Assembly: GCA_023897205.1 (NCBI GenBank)
Contig: JAHWDD010000008.1
Span: 868,001-932,000 of the forward strand
DNA length: 64,000 nucleotides
Direction: 5' to 3'
Origin: Exophiala sp. HKRS030
Taxonomy: Eukaryota > Ascomycota > Eurotiomycetes > Chaetothyriales > Herpotrichiellaceae
How positions within the stretch are numbered: position 1 is the stretch's first letter; every line of letters starts with the position of its first letter. Below, one piece after another: positions 53,868 through 63,880 of this stretch. A program made the translations under genes and the position numbers. The notes below the pieces were generated by a model, which did no database searches, was not told the origin of the DNA, and was given only the letters and a program-made list of their open reading frames with translations.

Positions 53868-54995
53868 CCATGGCACCGAGTTTCAGCAGTTCAGGAGTTC
53901 AGCCAATTTCCCATCACCGCAACCACCGAGAGAAACATTTGATAGGTTTTTGATGGTTGAGTCTTCAATTCACATTGCACATATCTGAAAGCATCATTTG
54001 TCGAGCCCGGCGTTGGGAATCGCAATCTTTGAGTCTTCTCGGCCATAATCACAGCCAGTGCTAACGATTCCAGGAGCATTTTCGCCGTCACAACCACAAT
54101 GAATTCAGTTTTTAAAGTGTTGTAGTAGCTCATTGTAGTTGAAATACTGTGCCTATGCTAAAATCTCTGAAGATTCTCAAGCAAAACACCATGCAATTCA
54201 GGCTTTTGTCAGTTTCTCGACTCTCGGTCGTAGGGACGCCACGTGGCAACGAGTTCCGAGTTTTCACCGTTTTCACCGTTTTCATGTTTCCAACAAGATA
54301 AAAACAGCTGGAAAAGTCCTCCCATGGACTTTTAGAGCTCGTTTCTTTTGCCCATGGAAAAGTATCTGAAAATTCTCGAGTGCAAAGTGCCGTAACAGGT
54401 GATTTTGTTGAATCTCGGCTATAAGAGCGCGCCACGTGGCAACGATTTCAGCAATTCCATCAGTTTCATCGTCCCGACTGTCGTAATCGCAAAAAAAACA
54501 GTTGATTCACAATCTTCCAACGTATCTCCTGCGTCTGTGAGACTCTCAGAGATTCCAAAGCGCAACAGACCAAGATCCAGTTGATTTTGATGGTTTTCGG
54601 GGCTTTCTCGGTCATGAGGAGCCACGTGGCAACGATTTCGTATCTTCAGCATTTTCATCATTTTCACCACCGCAACCTCAAAAAAAACAGAATAAAAAGT
54701 GCTCGGCAGAATCTTCCAGTGTGCGCTCTGTATCCCTGAAGATTTCGAAGAATTTCAATTGCAGAGTAGCGCAATCCAGACGGTTTTCGTTTTTCATGGA
54801 ACCACGTGGCAACGATTTCAGCAAGTTTTCAGCATTTTCAGGCCGAAACAACAGTGAAAACAGTCGACAAGATATCCAGTCGAATCTTCCGATGTTTCTT
54901 TAGTATCTGTGAAAAATTCAGAGAATTCCAAGTGCAACTCAACGAGATCCAGAGGTTTTTGTGTGTTTCGGCCATACGAAGCCACGGGCAACTTC
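53868..54995. repeat. Tandem array of ~180-193-bp units starting at CCACGTGGCAACGA
   Basis: Clear units start at 54239, 54432, 54622, 54802 and 54981 with CCACGTGGCAACGA or CCACGGGCAAC (spacings 193, 190, 180, 179). Two weaker copies are recognisable near 54053 (GCCAGTGCTAACGATTCC) and 53868 (CTCCATGGCACCGAGTTTC). Each has a following GCATTTTCA-type block, an A-rich AAAAACAG stretch and a TCTTCC...TCTGTGA block. CACGTG is a palindrome (E-box-type). Units differ by many substitutions, so the array is old. Minus-strand frames through it read similar residues from unit to unit (for example SESLTDAGDTLED and SEFFTDTKETSED), but stops and spacings break any long frame. Confidence 0.8.
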
Positions 54996-55283
54996 AGAAC
55001 TGAGCAGACACCGCAATTCACCGACGAGGACACGCTGCTTTTCAAGCAGGAACTCGTCGAGGTGTGAGACGGTGTGAGGTCGTGCGTGTCCGAGCCTTTC
55101 CCGTAAGTTCTGGCACTCGCTGCCGTACTCGTTGCCATGGTCCGAGACAAAGCCGAGCTCTCTCAAAGCACGAATTCTGTCTGTGTCCGTCCTGATTTCC
55201 GAGCAGTGATGATACAAGAAGTCATGCTCTTCTTTCGTGAGCCTTGAAAAACTGAAGCGGGCAGATTCCTCCAGGCCGTACAT
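54939..55283 (-). CDS. Uncertain small hypothetical ORF
   Basis: The frame is open from before 55331; its first ATG is 55283 (MYGLEESARFSFSRLTKEEH), giving 114 aa. Upstream in the same frame the text remains protein-like (THAFWLRPISLRGRRLLLGV), so this may be the last exon of a longer gene whose earlier exons I could not resolve. The last residues run into the terminal unit of the tandem array. No domain recognised. Confidence 0.3.
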   Translation of the reverse strand: MYGLEESARFSFSRLTKEEHDFLYHHCSEIRTDTDRIRALRELGFVSDHGNEYGSECQNLRERLGHARPHTVSHLDEFLLEKQRVLVGELRCLLSSEVARGFVWPKHTKTSGSR

Positions 55284-55331
55284 GATAAAAGCGTGGTATC
55301 CGGCGGCGGACAGATGAACACCAAGGAGCAA

Positions 55332-57172
55332 TCTTCTTCCTCTGAGAGAAATGGGCCGCAGCCAGAAAGCGTGTGTATCTTGGTCCCATCAAAGTCTTTT
55401 CTCTTTCGTTTCTCTTTTCCCGTTGACCAAATGCGTCACCGGGTATCAACCGCAGCAGGAGGGTTCCACGAAGGACAAAGGAGATCGTTGAGATGTCAGT
55501 GAGAGTTATTGATCGAGTTGTTTCTCTGCGCTGACGAGCCTCGAGTCTCTGTCTTTGTCGTGGATCTCTTCGTGTACGTTCAAGGCAAAAACCGATGGTC
55601 CTTGGTATCTCGGCGGCAAGGATTCAGTTGATTGCATTTATGCATTGTTCTGACCATTTTTTTGCTCGTCGCTTCGGCCATAACTCTCGAGACTTCTCTC
55701 AACTCTTCTCATCCTCGTGGCTCGGATTGGTCTGCGTTGTGTTCCGCAAAACCATTTCAAGAAGATTTCCTGCAGGCAGTTCCGGAGCAGACATGAAGGA
55801 TGCTCGAATGAGCAGAGACGGTCATTGTTGAGGAGTGCTTGCTTTGCTTATTGGGAAATTCTTTCGGAGCGGCTCGCAACAAATCCATTAGGTCTTGTCG
55901 GTACCCAGTCTGTTTCACCGTCAGAATCTCGACGCAGAGGAGAGCGAGGGGTGGTCCTGCCTATAGAGGGATTCGAGACAGTTGTGCAGAGCGTATATGT
56001 GACAAGCTGAGAGGACTGACGCTCGGACCCTTTTGCATAGAGAGACTGATGGAGCCGTGGCAGGAACGGACGTGAAAAGAGACGAGTGAACTGCTATACT
56101 TCCCAGTCGATGAAACTGCGAAAGTCGTGGGATAGACAGTCATGTTGCCCTCTCTCGGCCCGGAAAATACTTCTCTGCAGAGGAAGCTGATGGAGCGAGC
56201 CGTGGAGCAGGAGGAGCAGGGGAACGAGGTCGAGGAGGACGAGGACGAGGACGATGATGAGGAGGTCGAGGAGAAAGAGGCTGAGGAGGTCGAGGAGAAA
56301 GAGGCTGATGAGGTCGAGAGACGAAAGAGGTCGAGGAGGGTGACGGTGAGATGGTTCTTGGGGGTTAGCTGCACAGCTGCGGTAGGAGATGGACTTCTAC
56401 CGCATAGGCAAAGGAGGAGAAGAACTAAAAGGCGAATGAGCAGAGGAAGAAGATGTAGAAGAACCAGGAGAAGGAGATATGTGACAGAATGAGAGATCGT
56501 GTTGTTAGGTGTACCTGTTGTGGTCTCCTTCTTGAGCAAGTCCACAAGGGATGATATGTTGAACTTCCTTTTTCCTGGCAAAAGGTCATGTATAATACAC
56601 ACAACAGGATGATCCTTGAACTAATAGGGATTTGCCCGCCATTGTGGTTGATAGAGTCATCAAAGCGACAGATAAGAAGGCCCAAAACAACCCACGATTG
56701 AGCTACAAAAGACAGACTGTCAATGAGGGGAGGATGAGATGGAATGTGCGGGAAAGCAGTCTGTCACGTGTTCAGCCTGTTGCCCAAAATGAAACAAAGA
56801 GCCGCGGTCCTAGTCCCTGGGATCGGTGACAGCCAACATGGTCCACCTACTAAGGCAAGGCTACAGATTTGGTCTACTGGCTTTGTTCTTCTTTACCATG
56901 ACAAAAGAACTTGTTCTCATCCTGGAAGAGAAGATGCTAGCGGATGAGCTTTCACAATACATATATCAACAAGGCTGATATCAATTGCAAGGCTGGCTCC
57001 GTTGCAGTGTCAATGATTGGCCGTTCCAACTTCTGAGCGGCGTAAGCAGAATGTTGAGTCTCCGCAACTCCCACGACCGTTCATGATCCACGGCCCCGCT
57101 TCCTCAACACTTCGTCCTTGCGTGAGCTACGAATAGAGGACTAGTCCTTTGTGTTATTCATTGTCAGTCGAT
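55332..57172. other. Intergenic; acidic low-complexity ORF at 56142-56492
   Basis: An ATG frame at 56142-56492 encodes a Glu/Asp run from imperfect GAGGTCGAGGAG repeats followed by Arg-rich residues. The opposite strand is open too (Ser/Leu-rich), as expected of a purine-rich repeat, so I treat it as low-complexity sequence. Nothing else is recognised. Confidence 0.45.
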
Positions 57173-57490
57173 ATGGCAGCGAGTGTGGCAAAGCAAGGCA
57201 CAGACGGAGCACGAAAAGGCCACGACAAGGGTGACCGTCAGCAGGTCAAGCCTGACCGTTCAAGCAGTAGGAAATACCTTGGATAATCTGGAATCCGACC
57301 CGACTGAAGAACCACAGGAGCATGGCGCCATTCTGTCCAGGACAAAGAAAAGGACGAGGACATAACCGAGCATCGGAGAAAGACCCGAAGGATTCAAGGA
57401 AAGGGTCAGTTCCTTTGCCTCGTACCACTTGATTGCCTAATTCGCTTGTCACTGACCACGGTGCAGGCAACCAACAGAGCCCACGAAACC

Positions 57491-58783
57491 TTAGAAGAAG
57501 GGCCAAGATCCTTCACAAGAATCCGCGATTGCAATAGAAACAAGCTGCGAGCCAGCAACGAATCGCAAGAGGAGGGCGGACGAGGTCAGCGCAGAAACCA
57601 TTGGTGAGGCAACACCATCGGTGTAAAGAGAAAGACAAAGATCCTGTGACCTTACCGGCACGCCTAGGAGCACACAAGAGTAGTTAGATGTGGAGCCAGA
57701 ACTGTAATGAAATCATGTTGCCAATTCGAAGAGCTAAACGGCGGCGTTTTGCCAATGCCGGGGACGAACCAAACCACGACACGAAGCGTCCGAGGCGTAG
57801 GGCTTCCACAACAGACCGAAGCACGGACTGAACCTGATAAGGAGAACCTCATTGAGGATTGGTTGGATGAGTCCAGCTGCTTTCGGAGAACATCGGCAGA
57901 AAACGAACCCCCCGTTCTGGAGGCACTGGTAAACATGCCCCGCAGCCCTCCCATTTTCCTTACTTCGCCAGGTAACAGCCTCGAAAGCACGATATCCACG
58001 TCCAGAAAGTCCGAGGCAGCCTTCACCGAGAACCAGGAACGCAAATCGAATCTCCTCGTCGACGTTCAGTTCGGCCGAGATTTCGCCGTCCCGGACCAGG
58101 AGACTCAATTTTCGTTCCCGGAGATCGAGTTCAGGTCGCAGGCCACAAATGGAACCCATGATATCGCAACGGATCAGGCTGCAGGTACTGGTGCCATCGC
58201 GTTGAGCGGCAATCTGGAACTGATACGGCGCAGCTTCGGATTGGAATTCTTCGACTATGAAGGACCGTTATACTTCTCGATCAGTATGGACAACGAGCTA
58301 GCTCGAATAAATGTACACTGGCTGCGAGCCGCGGCTGAAGGAGGACAACACAGCTTCCATATCGAAGGGCTGTCAAAACATCTTCAAAATGACGCAAATG
58401 GCATCCGAGCGATTCCCGAGCTACCAAGAACATTCTTGACAACGGTGCCGACGCCCGACTGCGAACACTCTGTGGAGGACTGGGTGAATACCGCGAGGTG
58501 GTTATTTGCAACAGCCGGGTTTCAGTTGAACTCGATGTTGACTTTGCCGATTGCGCTGCACACCGACGGTTTTCTTTTTTGGGCAGCGAAACTCGTCTCT
58601 TTCCCCATATACTCCGTACAGGTCATTTTGAGTAGTTCATTGTATAAGAACAGAGCAGCTTTCAGGTTTCGGATTTCGGATCACTGGGTCGATCGCTCTG
58701 AGAGGCTTCGTTTGCTTTTTTTTCCTCGTTTCCTGGTCATAAGCAGCGCGGCATCTTCGGATGCTCCCTGGCCGCATAGATAG
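57491..58783 (+). CDS. Uncharacterised fungal protein with conserved C-terminal domain (5' end uncertain)
   Basis: Last two exons as I read them: about 57491..57620 and 57668..58783 (47-nt intron, donor GTGTAAAG, acceptor CGCCTAG). Upstream exons may begin at ATG 57173 (MAASVAKQGTDGARKG). The N-terminal part is disordered and basic (ATNRKRRADEVSAET), suggesting a nuclear protein. The C-terminal domain contains FSISMDNELARINVHWLRAA and GGQHSFHIEGLSKHL, a pattern I recall from a widespread fungal domain of unknown function (perhaps DUF7924, possibly another restriction-nuclease-like fold). After about 58620 the residues look non-conserved, and an unannotated 3' intron or truncation is possible. 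Single-strand coding is clear, the details are not. Confidence 0.5.
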
Positions 58784-59344
58784 TGCTCGGTCCTTCTCTG
58801 AGATTAGGCCAGAGTTCAGAGGCAAGATGGCGTAAATATTGTAATTCTTTCGGGGCTTCAAATTGCCCTCTGTTCTCGGCTTTATAGGTTGATGAAACGA
58901 GACTCTTGATTTGCGCAGACTTTCGGCTAAACGCACCACCTTTGACGTCAAGAAGTACTCATGGGTTGACTTGGATGCGGCGTGATCATCCAAGAAGGGG
59001 CGGCATCGGTATAGCCTGAGAGTGTCCGGATGACCGAGTTACCGCCGAGAATCAGTATCGCACGATGATCGGATCCAGGTTCAGTCCCATATACTGAGAA
59101 TTGACGGTTGATAGCGTTAGTTCCTTGGAAGCGAGAACCAGATCAATTCGGAGGATATCCGTCCCAATTTTCGTCATTCCCCTGAACTCTTGTATCCGCC
59201 GTGTACAGACTGTTTCCAGGTGTCATTTAGAGCGATGTATTCCTGGCGAGGCTCAAGGGCCTTTTATTCATTCCATCCAAACCGGATTCGACGGCGGAGG
59301 ATAAACATCCTAATTCTTCGTCGTCCCAAGAGTTTTGCCCAGGG
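58784..59344. other. Intergenic; no recognisable gene
   Basis: The minus-strand frame 58637-58993 overlaps the end of the preceding gene, has no domain and starts at a non-ATG codon. Nothing else is recognised. Confidence 0.4.
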
Positions 59345-60100
59345 TACACTACAGAGAGATACCCTGACATGCTTCTGCCTCGAGTCTCTTCTTTTCTGTC
59401 GAGCCCTTGACGGTGTCGACAAGGATATTGAGGGCGTTTCGCAATTTCGTAGTTTCGTATTTGGCCAGTAGCCACGTCTGCAAAGATGTTCTCAAAAAGG
59501 CCTTCGTTGTGAAAGCATTGATCGGCGACGCTGTAGATGGAATTGTGATTATAAGAGAGAATGAGTTGATTGTAGGTCGAGGAAAGATGTCGGCGCGAGG
59601 AGAGGCGTGGCGAGATGAACAACTGCGTTTCGGACAAGGAAAGAAGTGCGGGCGGTTCATGACAGAGAGGCCATACTGTTGAGATACCCGGGATGAGAGG
59701 AGATTTGAATGATGCGGAACAATTGAACCAGCTAGAGTATCCGATATGGCCATTTTGTTCGTTTCATGTCTCAACCTTTGTCGTCTCGAGTACTCTTGCC
59801 CAGGGGCACATACAAAGAGATAGATACCACAAGATACTTCTGCCTCGAGTCTCTTCTTTTCTGCCGGACCCTTGACGGTGTAGACGAGGTTATTGAGGGC
59901 GTTTCGCAGTGTCATATCTGGCTGACAGTAACGTCCGTGGAGGTGTTCTCAAAGGTCTGCGTTGCGGGAGATTTGATCAGCGGTGCCGTAGAATCGTGAT
60001 CATGCGAGGCAGGAGTCCGGTGTAAGTCGAGGAAAGATTTCAGCGCAAGCAGAGGCATTGCTGGGATGAACAACTGCGTTTTGGACAGTTGAACAAAGAA
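59345..60100. repeat. Local direct duplication, two ~290-bp copies (period ~475)
   Basis: Copy 1 about 59345-59640, copy 2 about 59815-60100. Shared blocks include CTTCTGCCTCGAGTCTCTTC, TTGACGGTGT, TTGAGGGCGTTTCGCA, GTCGAGGAAAGAT and GATGAACAACTGCGTTT. On the minus strand both copies read LRNALN-LV-TVKG--EKKRLEAE, a charged helical segment, so a small coiled-coil gene may have been duplicated and then lost. A frame at 59349-59915 spans both copies but has no credible start. Confidence 0.6.
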
Positions 60101-60172
60101 AGAATGAGCGCACTGTAGAATAAGGGAGAGGCCGCAGTCTTGGGGGGAATATTCTCGTTCTGTCGAGGTACT

Positions 60173-60430
60173 CGTGTTAGACTGGGTGTAACCTCGGATT
60201 GCGGGTAATTTGATTCCTGTAGAGAGCGGTACGATATGATGTAATGTCGAGTCTGACCTCGATGACTGTGAGACTATTTTCTCGGGGAGGCAAATGCTAG
60301 GCGTCGTGGTTTGCTTTGGGGTCCACACCCGCCTGTAAAATAGACCTGGGGGTGAGTATTTTTACAATGGGCGCCGAGACGAGACCTGTAAAAGGAGCGG
60401 TTTGAGTTGAGTTCAGCACCAGACCACTTC
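60173..60430 (+). repeat. Dispersed repeat family A, copy 6
   Basis: Starts GTGTTAGACTGGGTGTAACC, then GGTAATTTGATTCCTGTAG, TCGAGTCTGACCTCGATGAC, GGCAAATGCTAGGCGTCGTG, CCTGTAAAATAGACCTGG, TATTTTTACAATGGGCGCC and CCTGTAAAAGGAGCGG. A piece of about 70 bases found in other copies is missing after the GATGAC block. Confidence 0.7.
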
Positions 60431-60446
60431 CGCCTCGATCAGAGCC

Positions 60447-61500
60447 TCAACCCTCTTTCCAACAACTCCTCACTGCATCATCAATTGTCGCCTGAGAGAT
60501 GTTGTCCCATTCAAGTCTGATGGCTGTTGCTAGGTCCTCTAGATCCTTCTCCGTTCTGTCACCGTTTACCAGGTGCGCCCAATGCTCGATCAGTCTGTCC
60601 TTGAGGATCGCATCGATGCTCTCGATGGGGTTGAGATCTGTCGAGTAGGACGGCGGCCATTTCTAGACGCGGAATGACATGTTCCTTGGACCGTTCCTGA
60701 GTGGTTCTAGTCTTGTAGATAGGCACATCGTCCTGCATAGAGATGCGACCTGGTTCTCAACACCTAGGCATGTGGTCGTCGAGTGTTTGGATATAAGACG
60801 TCGTTGATAACCCTTTTTTCTTTTGAACGAGGCATCATCTCCTTGTACCACTTTTGTCACGGTGTTCGGAAGACCCAGATTGAGCGTTTCCTAGCAGCCT
60901 CTTTCCAAGGATCATTCGTCGCAAATCACCTTTTTCCACCCATCGGCGCTCCGATTCTTGTGTTCCTCACACCATCGAGGTCGATTGCGAACATTCTTCT
61001 CGATCAAAAGAGGTCGTTTCGTAGGAATTCAATTGCCCATGCCATATTTGTCGAGCATTCAATTGAAGGTCTCATCTAAGAAGTCTAGACCCGTTTGAGT
61101 ACGCACCTGAGCGTAAATTGACTTGGGGAAACGTCGCACTGGACGGAGAATTTCTCTTTTCATGGGAGGGAAGGTCGGTCCTATGGTCCCTGTGCGCGCG
61201 CGCCAACGACAAAAGACAAAAATCCCATACGGGTTACTCCGGGTGCTGATGCCAAAAACAATTGTGGGCATTCTGAGTTGTCCTGACACAATCGGATGGG
61301 TATGGAGACCGAACGTCGATGCTCTCGGGCGAAACCTCTCCAAAAAGACCAAGGCCAGTCTCAGGCATTAGAAAAGCACCGTGTCTGATGAGAAGAATTG
61401 CGCTCCTTTCATCACGCTCGTTGTGTATAGTCGGTCTACCTGAGCGTGGGATGAGAGTTGGCGTCGACTGGTCAATCATCCAGTGCTGCAAATGTCGTGC
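60447..61500 (-). mobile_element. Tc1/mariner-type transposase relic
   Basis: Read from about 61500 downward: HTH linker SGRPTIHNERDERSAIL, then KRPLLIEKNVRNRPRWCEEH, WKKVICDE (first catalytic Asp, followed by a TGA), MQDDVPIYKTRTTQERSKEH (second Asp in Q-D-D/N-x-P-I), a one-base shift, and KWPPSYSTDLNPIESIDAIL with the terminal acidic residue of the triad, ending VRSCWKEG at 60447. Several stops and at least one frameshift separate these pieces. The DLNPIE signature is diagnostic for the superfamily. Composition is balanced, unlike the AT-rich relic at 45.2 kb, so it was not strongly RIPped. Repeat A copies 6 and 7 lie on its two sides in the same orientation. Confidence 0.8.
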
Positions 61501-61533
61501 GCCGCGTTTGGACGAGGTGTTTTTAACGTATCG

Positions 61534-61945
61534 GATATTGTTAGACGGGGTGCAATCACTAGGTAATCAAAATGTCAGGGGTCCAATATGATGTATCATC
61601 GAGTCTGACCTCGATGACTTGACTACAATGCTGTTTGCTATCTATTTTTACACAGTGTCAGTAAAAAGGAGCGTAATTCTTCCTCCCGGTTGAGATATTC
61701 CTCGTTGCCGCATCAACTTGCCAAAACGATGACATTTGAATAGGCCTAGAGAATGAGACCCTGGAAGCAGTTGCCTCAACAACGAGTGCCTCGTCGGATG
61801 GAATAGATAGAGGAATGAGTGTTAAAACTGGGGCATTAAAAGAGCGTACTGAGCCCTAGGAATAGGCCTCGACTTGTAAAGACCAGACCGTCCGTTTCGA
61901 CGGAGTCCGCCGTAAGGGAGGCTCTAGGCCACGTCTAATAGATAT
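61534..61945 (+). repeat. Dispersed repeat family A, copy 7 (best preserved)
   Basis: Starts TTGTTAGACGGGGTGCAATC and shows the full series of blocks (GGTCCAATATGATGTATCAT, GAGTCTGACCTCGATGACTT, CTATTTTTACACAGTGTC, GAATAGGCCTAGAGAATGAG, CTCGACTTGTAAAGACC) and a right end near CCACGTCTAATAGATAT. The left TGTTAGACG and right CGTCTAATA are inverted to each other, which defines short termini. About 410 bases, no coding capacity. Confidence 0.75.
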
Positions 61946-62238
61946 CTGCCACCACGAGACGCCAACGACTCGCGCGCCGACGATTTTGGCTCTCGTTGGC
62001 TGGACTGTTGATGATACTGTCGAGTGGTGTGTCAAAGAAACGTACTGCTATAGGTGTTTTGACACACTATCGAAAGGACTATCGACAATAGGAATGCGTA
62101 GGAGTGATGAAAGGAGTCTTCGGCCCGGAAAAGACAACAGTTATTGTACAGGATGAAGGTGTAAAGAATTGAGCAGATTAATCTCAAGATTGTCGTCATG
62201 AAGTTGATATGGTAAAGGGTATCTTGAGGAGGTATTGG
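61946..62238. other. Spacer between repeats; no gene
   Basis: About 290 bases without a credible frame. GACACACTAT and its relative GACACACTATCGAAAGG near 62055-62080 are unremarkable. Confidence 0.4.
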
Positions 62239-62470
62239 TACTACTATAACAGGAGTAAACAAGGAAGCACCAGGTGCGCACAGGGCTGGTCTGTAACAGC
62301 AACCAACAACAACAAACCTCGTACTCGGAGGTCTTCCCGAACCGTAAAGACTCTTTCTGTTAACCTGAGCGGCGCAGATTAATCCTGCAACGTCCTGTAG
62401 GCGATGTCGACAATCTCATCAACCTCGGAGACTTGTCAGCACTACAACAGTCTTATTACTACAACAATCT
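62239..62470 (-). repeat. LTR family B, inverted fragment
   Basis: Opens ACTATAACAGGAGTAAAC and contains GGAAGCACCAGGTGCGCACA, TAAAGACTCTTTCTGTTAAC and GTCAGCACTACAACAGTC. It matches the right part of the 63121-63682 LTR in reverse. It abuts the left part of the next copy, so the junction near 62470 is an inverted one. Confidence 0.7.
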
Positions 62471-63118
62471 TGTAGTGTACTGGGAAATGATGAAGGTATC
62501 TCCTAGTAGCCGGTGAACAGCTGTTGCAAGTGTGCGTGTGGGGCGGTATGAGTATCTTGGCCACGACATCAGAATGAGTAGATTGCAACAAGGATGGCAC
62601 ATAACAGAGGAGGCAGCGTGCAACAGGTAACCAAGTAATGAGATGAGTTCTTTTCCTTGAGTATGAGCGTGTCGTTCCCTAGAGGCTGTGAGCCATAGGT
62701 GCGTGATGCTGAATAAGTAACATGACTACCTACTTGTCAGGATCTCCACTGATACAGACGCTATAAAGATGTAACCGAATCGTATTCCACTATGAAGTCC
62801 TATGGTACAACGACTCGACGCTTAGAAGGGAGAGAAAACCTCTCCCACCTGAGTTGGGTCGGGCAGGTTTTGTACAGCTTCTCCTCTTTTGATGTAATGT
62901 GCTCTAAAGCCTTCCGAGGCTATACGTGCTGACCGCGTCCTTTCTCACGTAATCCCTAGGCCCTTGTCCTAGGGCTCTATTCTCTACTCCTTTCTCACCT
63001 GAATCCTGTGGGGTAGGTGTAGTATTTCGTGACACTTCTGTCCCTGTGAATGTTAAGTGCGCCTGTACAGAGACAGGTGGCTAGGACGGCTAAGCGGCGA
63101 GTAATAAGACTGTTGTAG
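62471..63118 (+). repeat. LTR family B copy with ~290-bp extra segment
   Basis: Left part (GTAGTGTACTGGGAAATGAT, GTGTGCGTGTGGGGCGGTAT, GAGTATCTTGGCCACGACAT) matches 63135-63240. Between about 62745 and 63038 there is a segment absent from the neighbouring copy (including CCTTGTCCTAGGGCTCTATT). Then GCGCCTGTACAGAGACAGGT resumes the match. It ends GACTGTTGTAGTAACAAGAC, adjoining the next copy. Confidence 0.7.
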
Positions 63119-63120
63119 TA

Positions 63121-63682
63121 ACAAGACTGTTGTAGTGTTCTGGGAAATGATGAAGATGTCTCCTGGTAGCTAGTAATTAGCTGTTGTAAGTGTGCGTGTG
63201 GGGCGGTATGAGTATCTTGGCCGCGACATCAGAGTGAGTAGATAGTAATAAGTATAGTACACATAGAGGTGTGCAACGCGCTATGGCAACAGGTGACCAA
63301 GCAATGAGATGAGTTCCTTTCCTTGAGTATAAGTGCGTTGTTCTCCAGAGACTGTGAGCCCTAGGTGCGTGATACCGAATGAGTAACCCGATTATCTTGT
63401 GGCCCCGTGAGTGTCGAGTGCGCCTGTACGGACACAGGTGACTAGGAAGGACGACTAAGCGGCGAGTGCCAACGAGTCTCTGAGGTTGACGAGATTGTCG
63501 ACATTGTCTACAGGGTGTTGCAGGATTGCAGTACAGATTACAGAAAGAGTCTTTACGGTTCAGGAAGACCTCTGAGTTTGAGGTTTGTTGTTGTTGTTGC
63601 GGTTACAGACCTAGCCCTGTGCGCACCTGGTGCTTCCATGTTTACTCCTGTTATAATAGTACCAAGACTGTTGTAGTAACAA
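63121..63682 (+). repeat. LTR family B, near-complete copy (TG...CA)
   Basis: Opens TGTTGTAGTGTTCTGGGAAA and closes GACTGTTGTAGTAACA-like, with TTG repeats at about 63587-63600 and CTCCTGTTATAATAGTACC near the right end. The TG...CA ends and length of about 560 fit a fungal LTR. No internal coding sequence is attached, so it is solo or the outer end of an element cut by the window edge. Confidence 0.7.
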
Positions 63683-63699
63683 GACTGTTGTAGTAATAA

Positions 63700-63880
63700 A
63701 GACTGTTATAGTGTTATGTTGGATGTATTGCGTGCAAGTCCTTCCGAATGGTATTTAGAGTGTTATTATGATTGTAAGTTCTTTTTGAATGATATGTTGA
63801 GGTGTGTCACGCAATAATAAATGCAAGTCTTTCCGAAGAGTATTCTGAGTGTGTTGCGAAATAATAATCACGAGTCCTGA
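63700..63880 (+). repeat. Minisatellite of ~45-bp units
   Basis: Four imperfect units occur in a row, each with a variant of GAGTGTGTTGCGNAATAATAAT followed by GCAAGTCCTTCCGAATGGTAT. Related words occur near 540-650 and inside the foldback element at about 47290-47380. The last unit grades into sequence (ATCCTAGATATTTT) also seen in the arms of that element. Confidence 0.65.

Noticed and set aside
56142..56492. Acidic 116-codon ORF
   Set aside because: It comes from an imperfect GAG-rich simple repeat and both strands are open; no domain.
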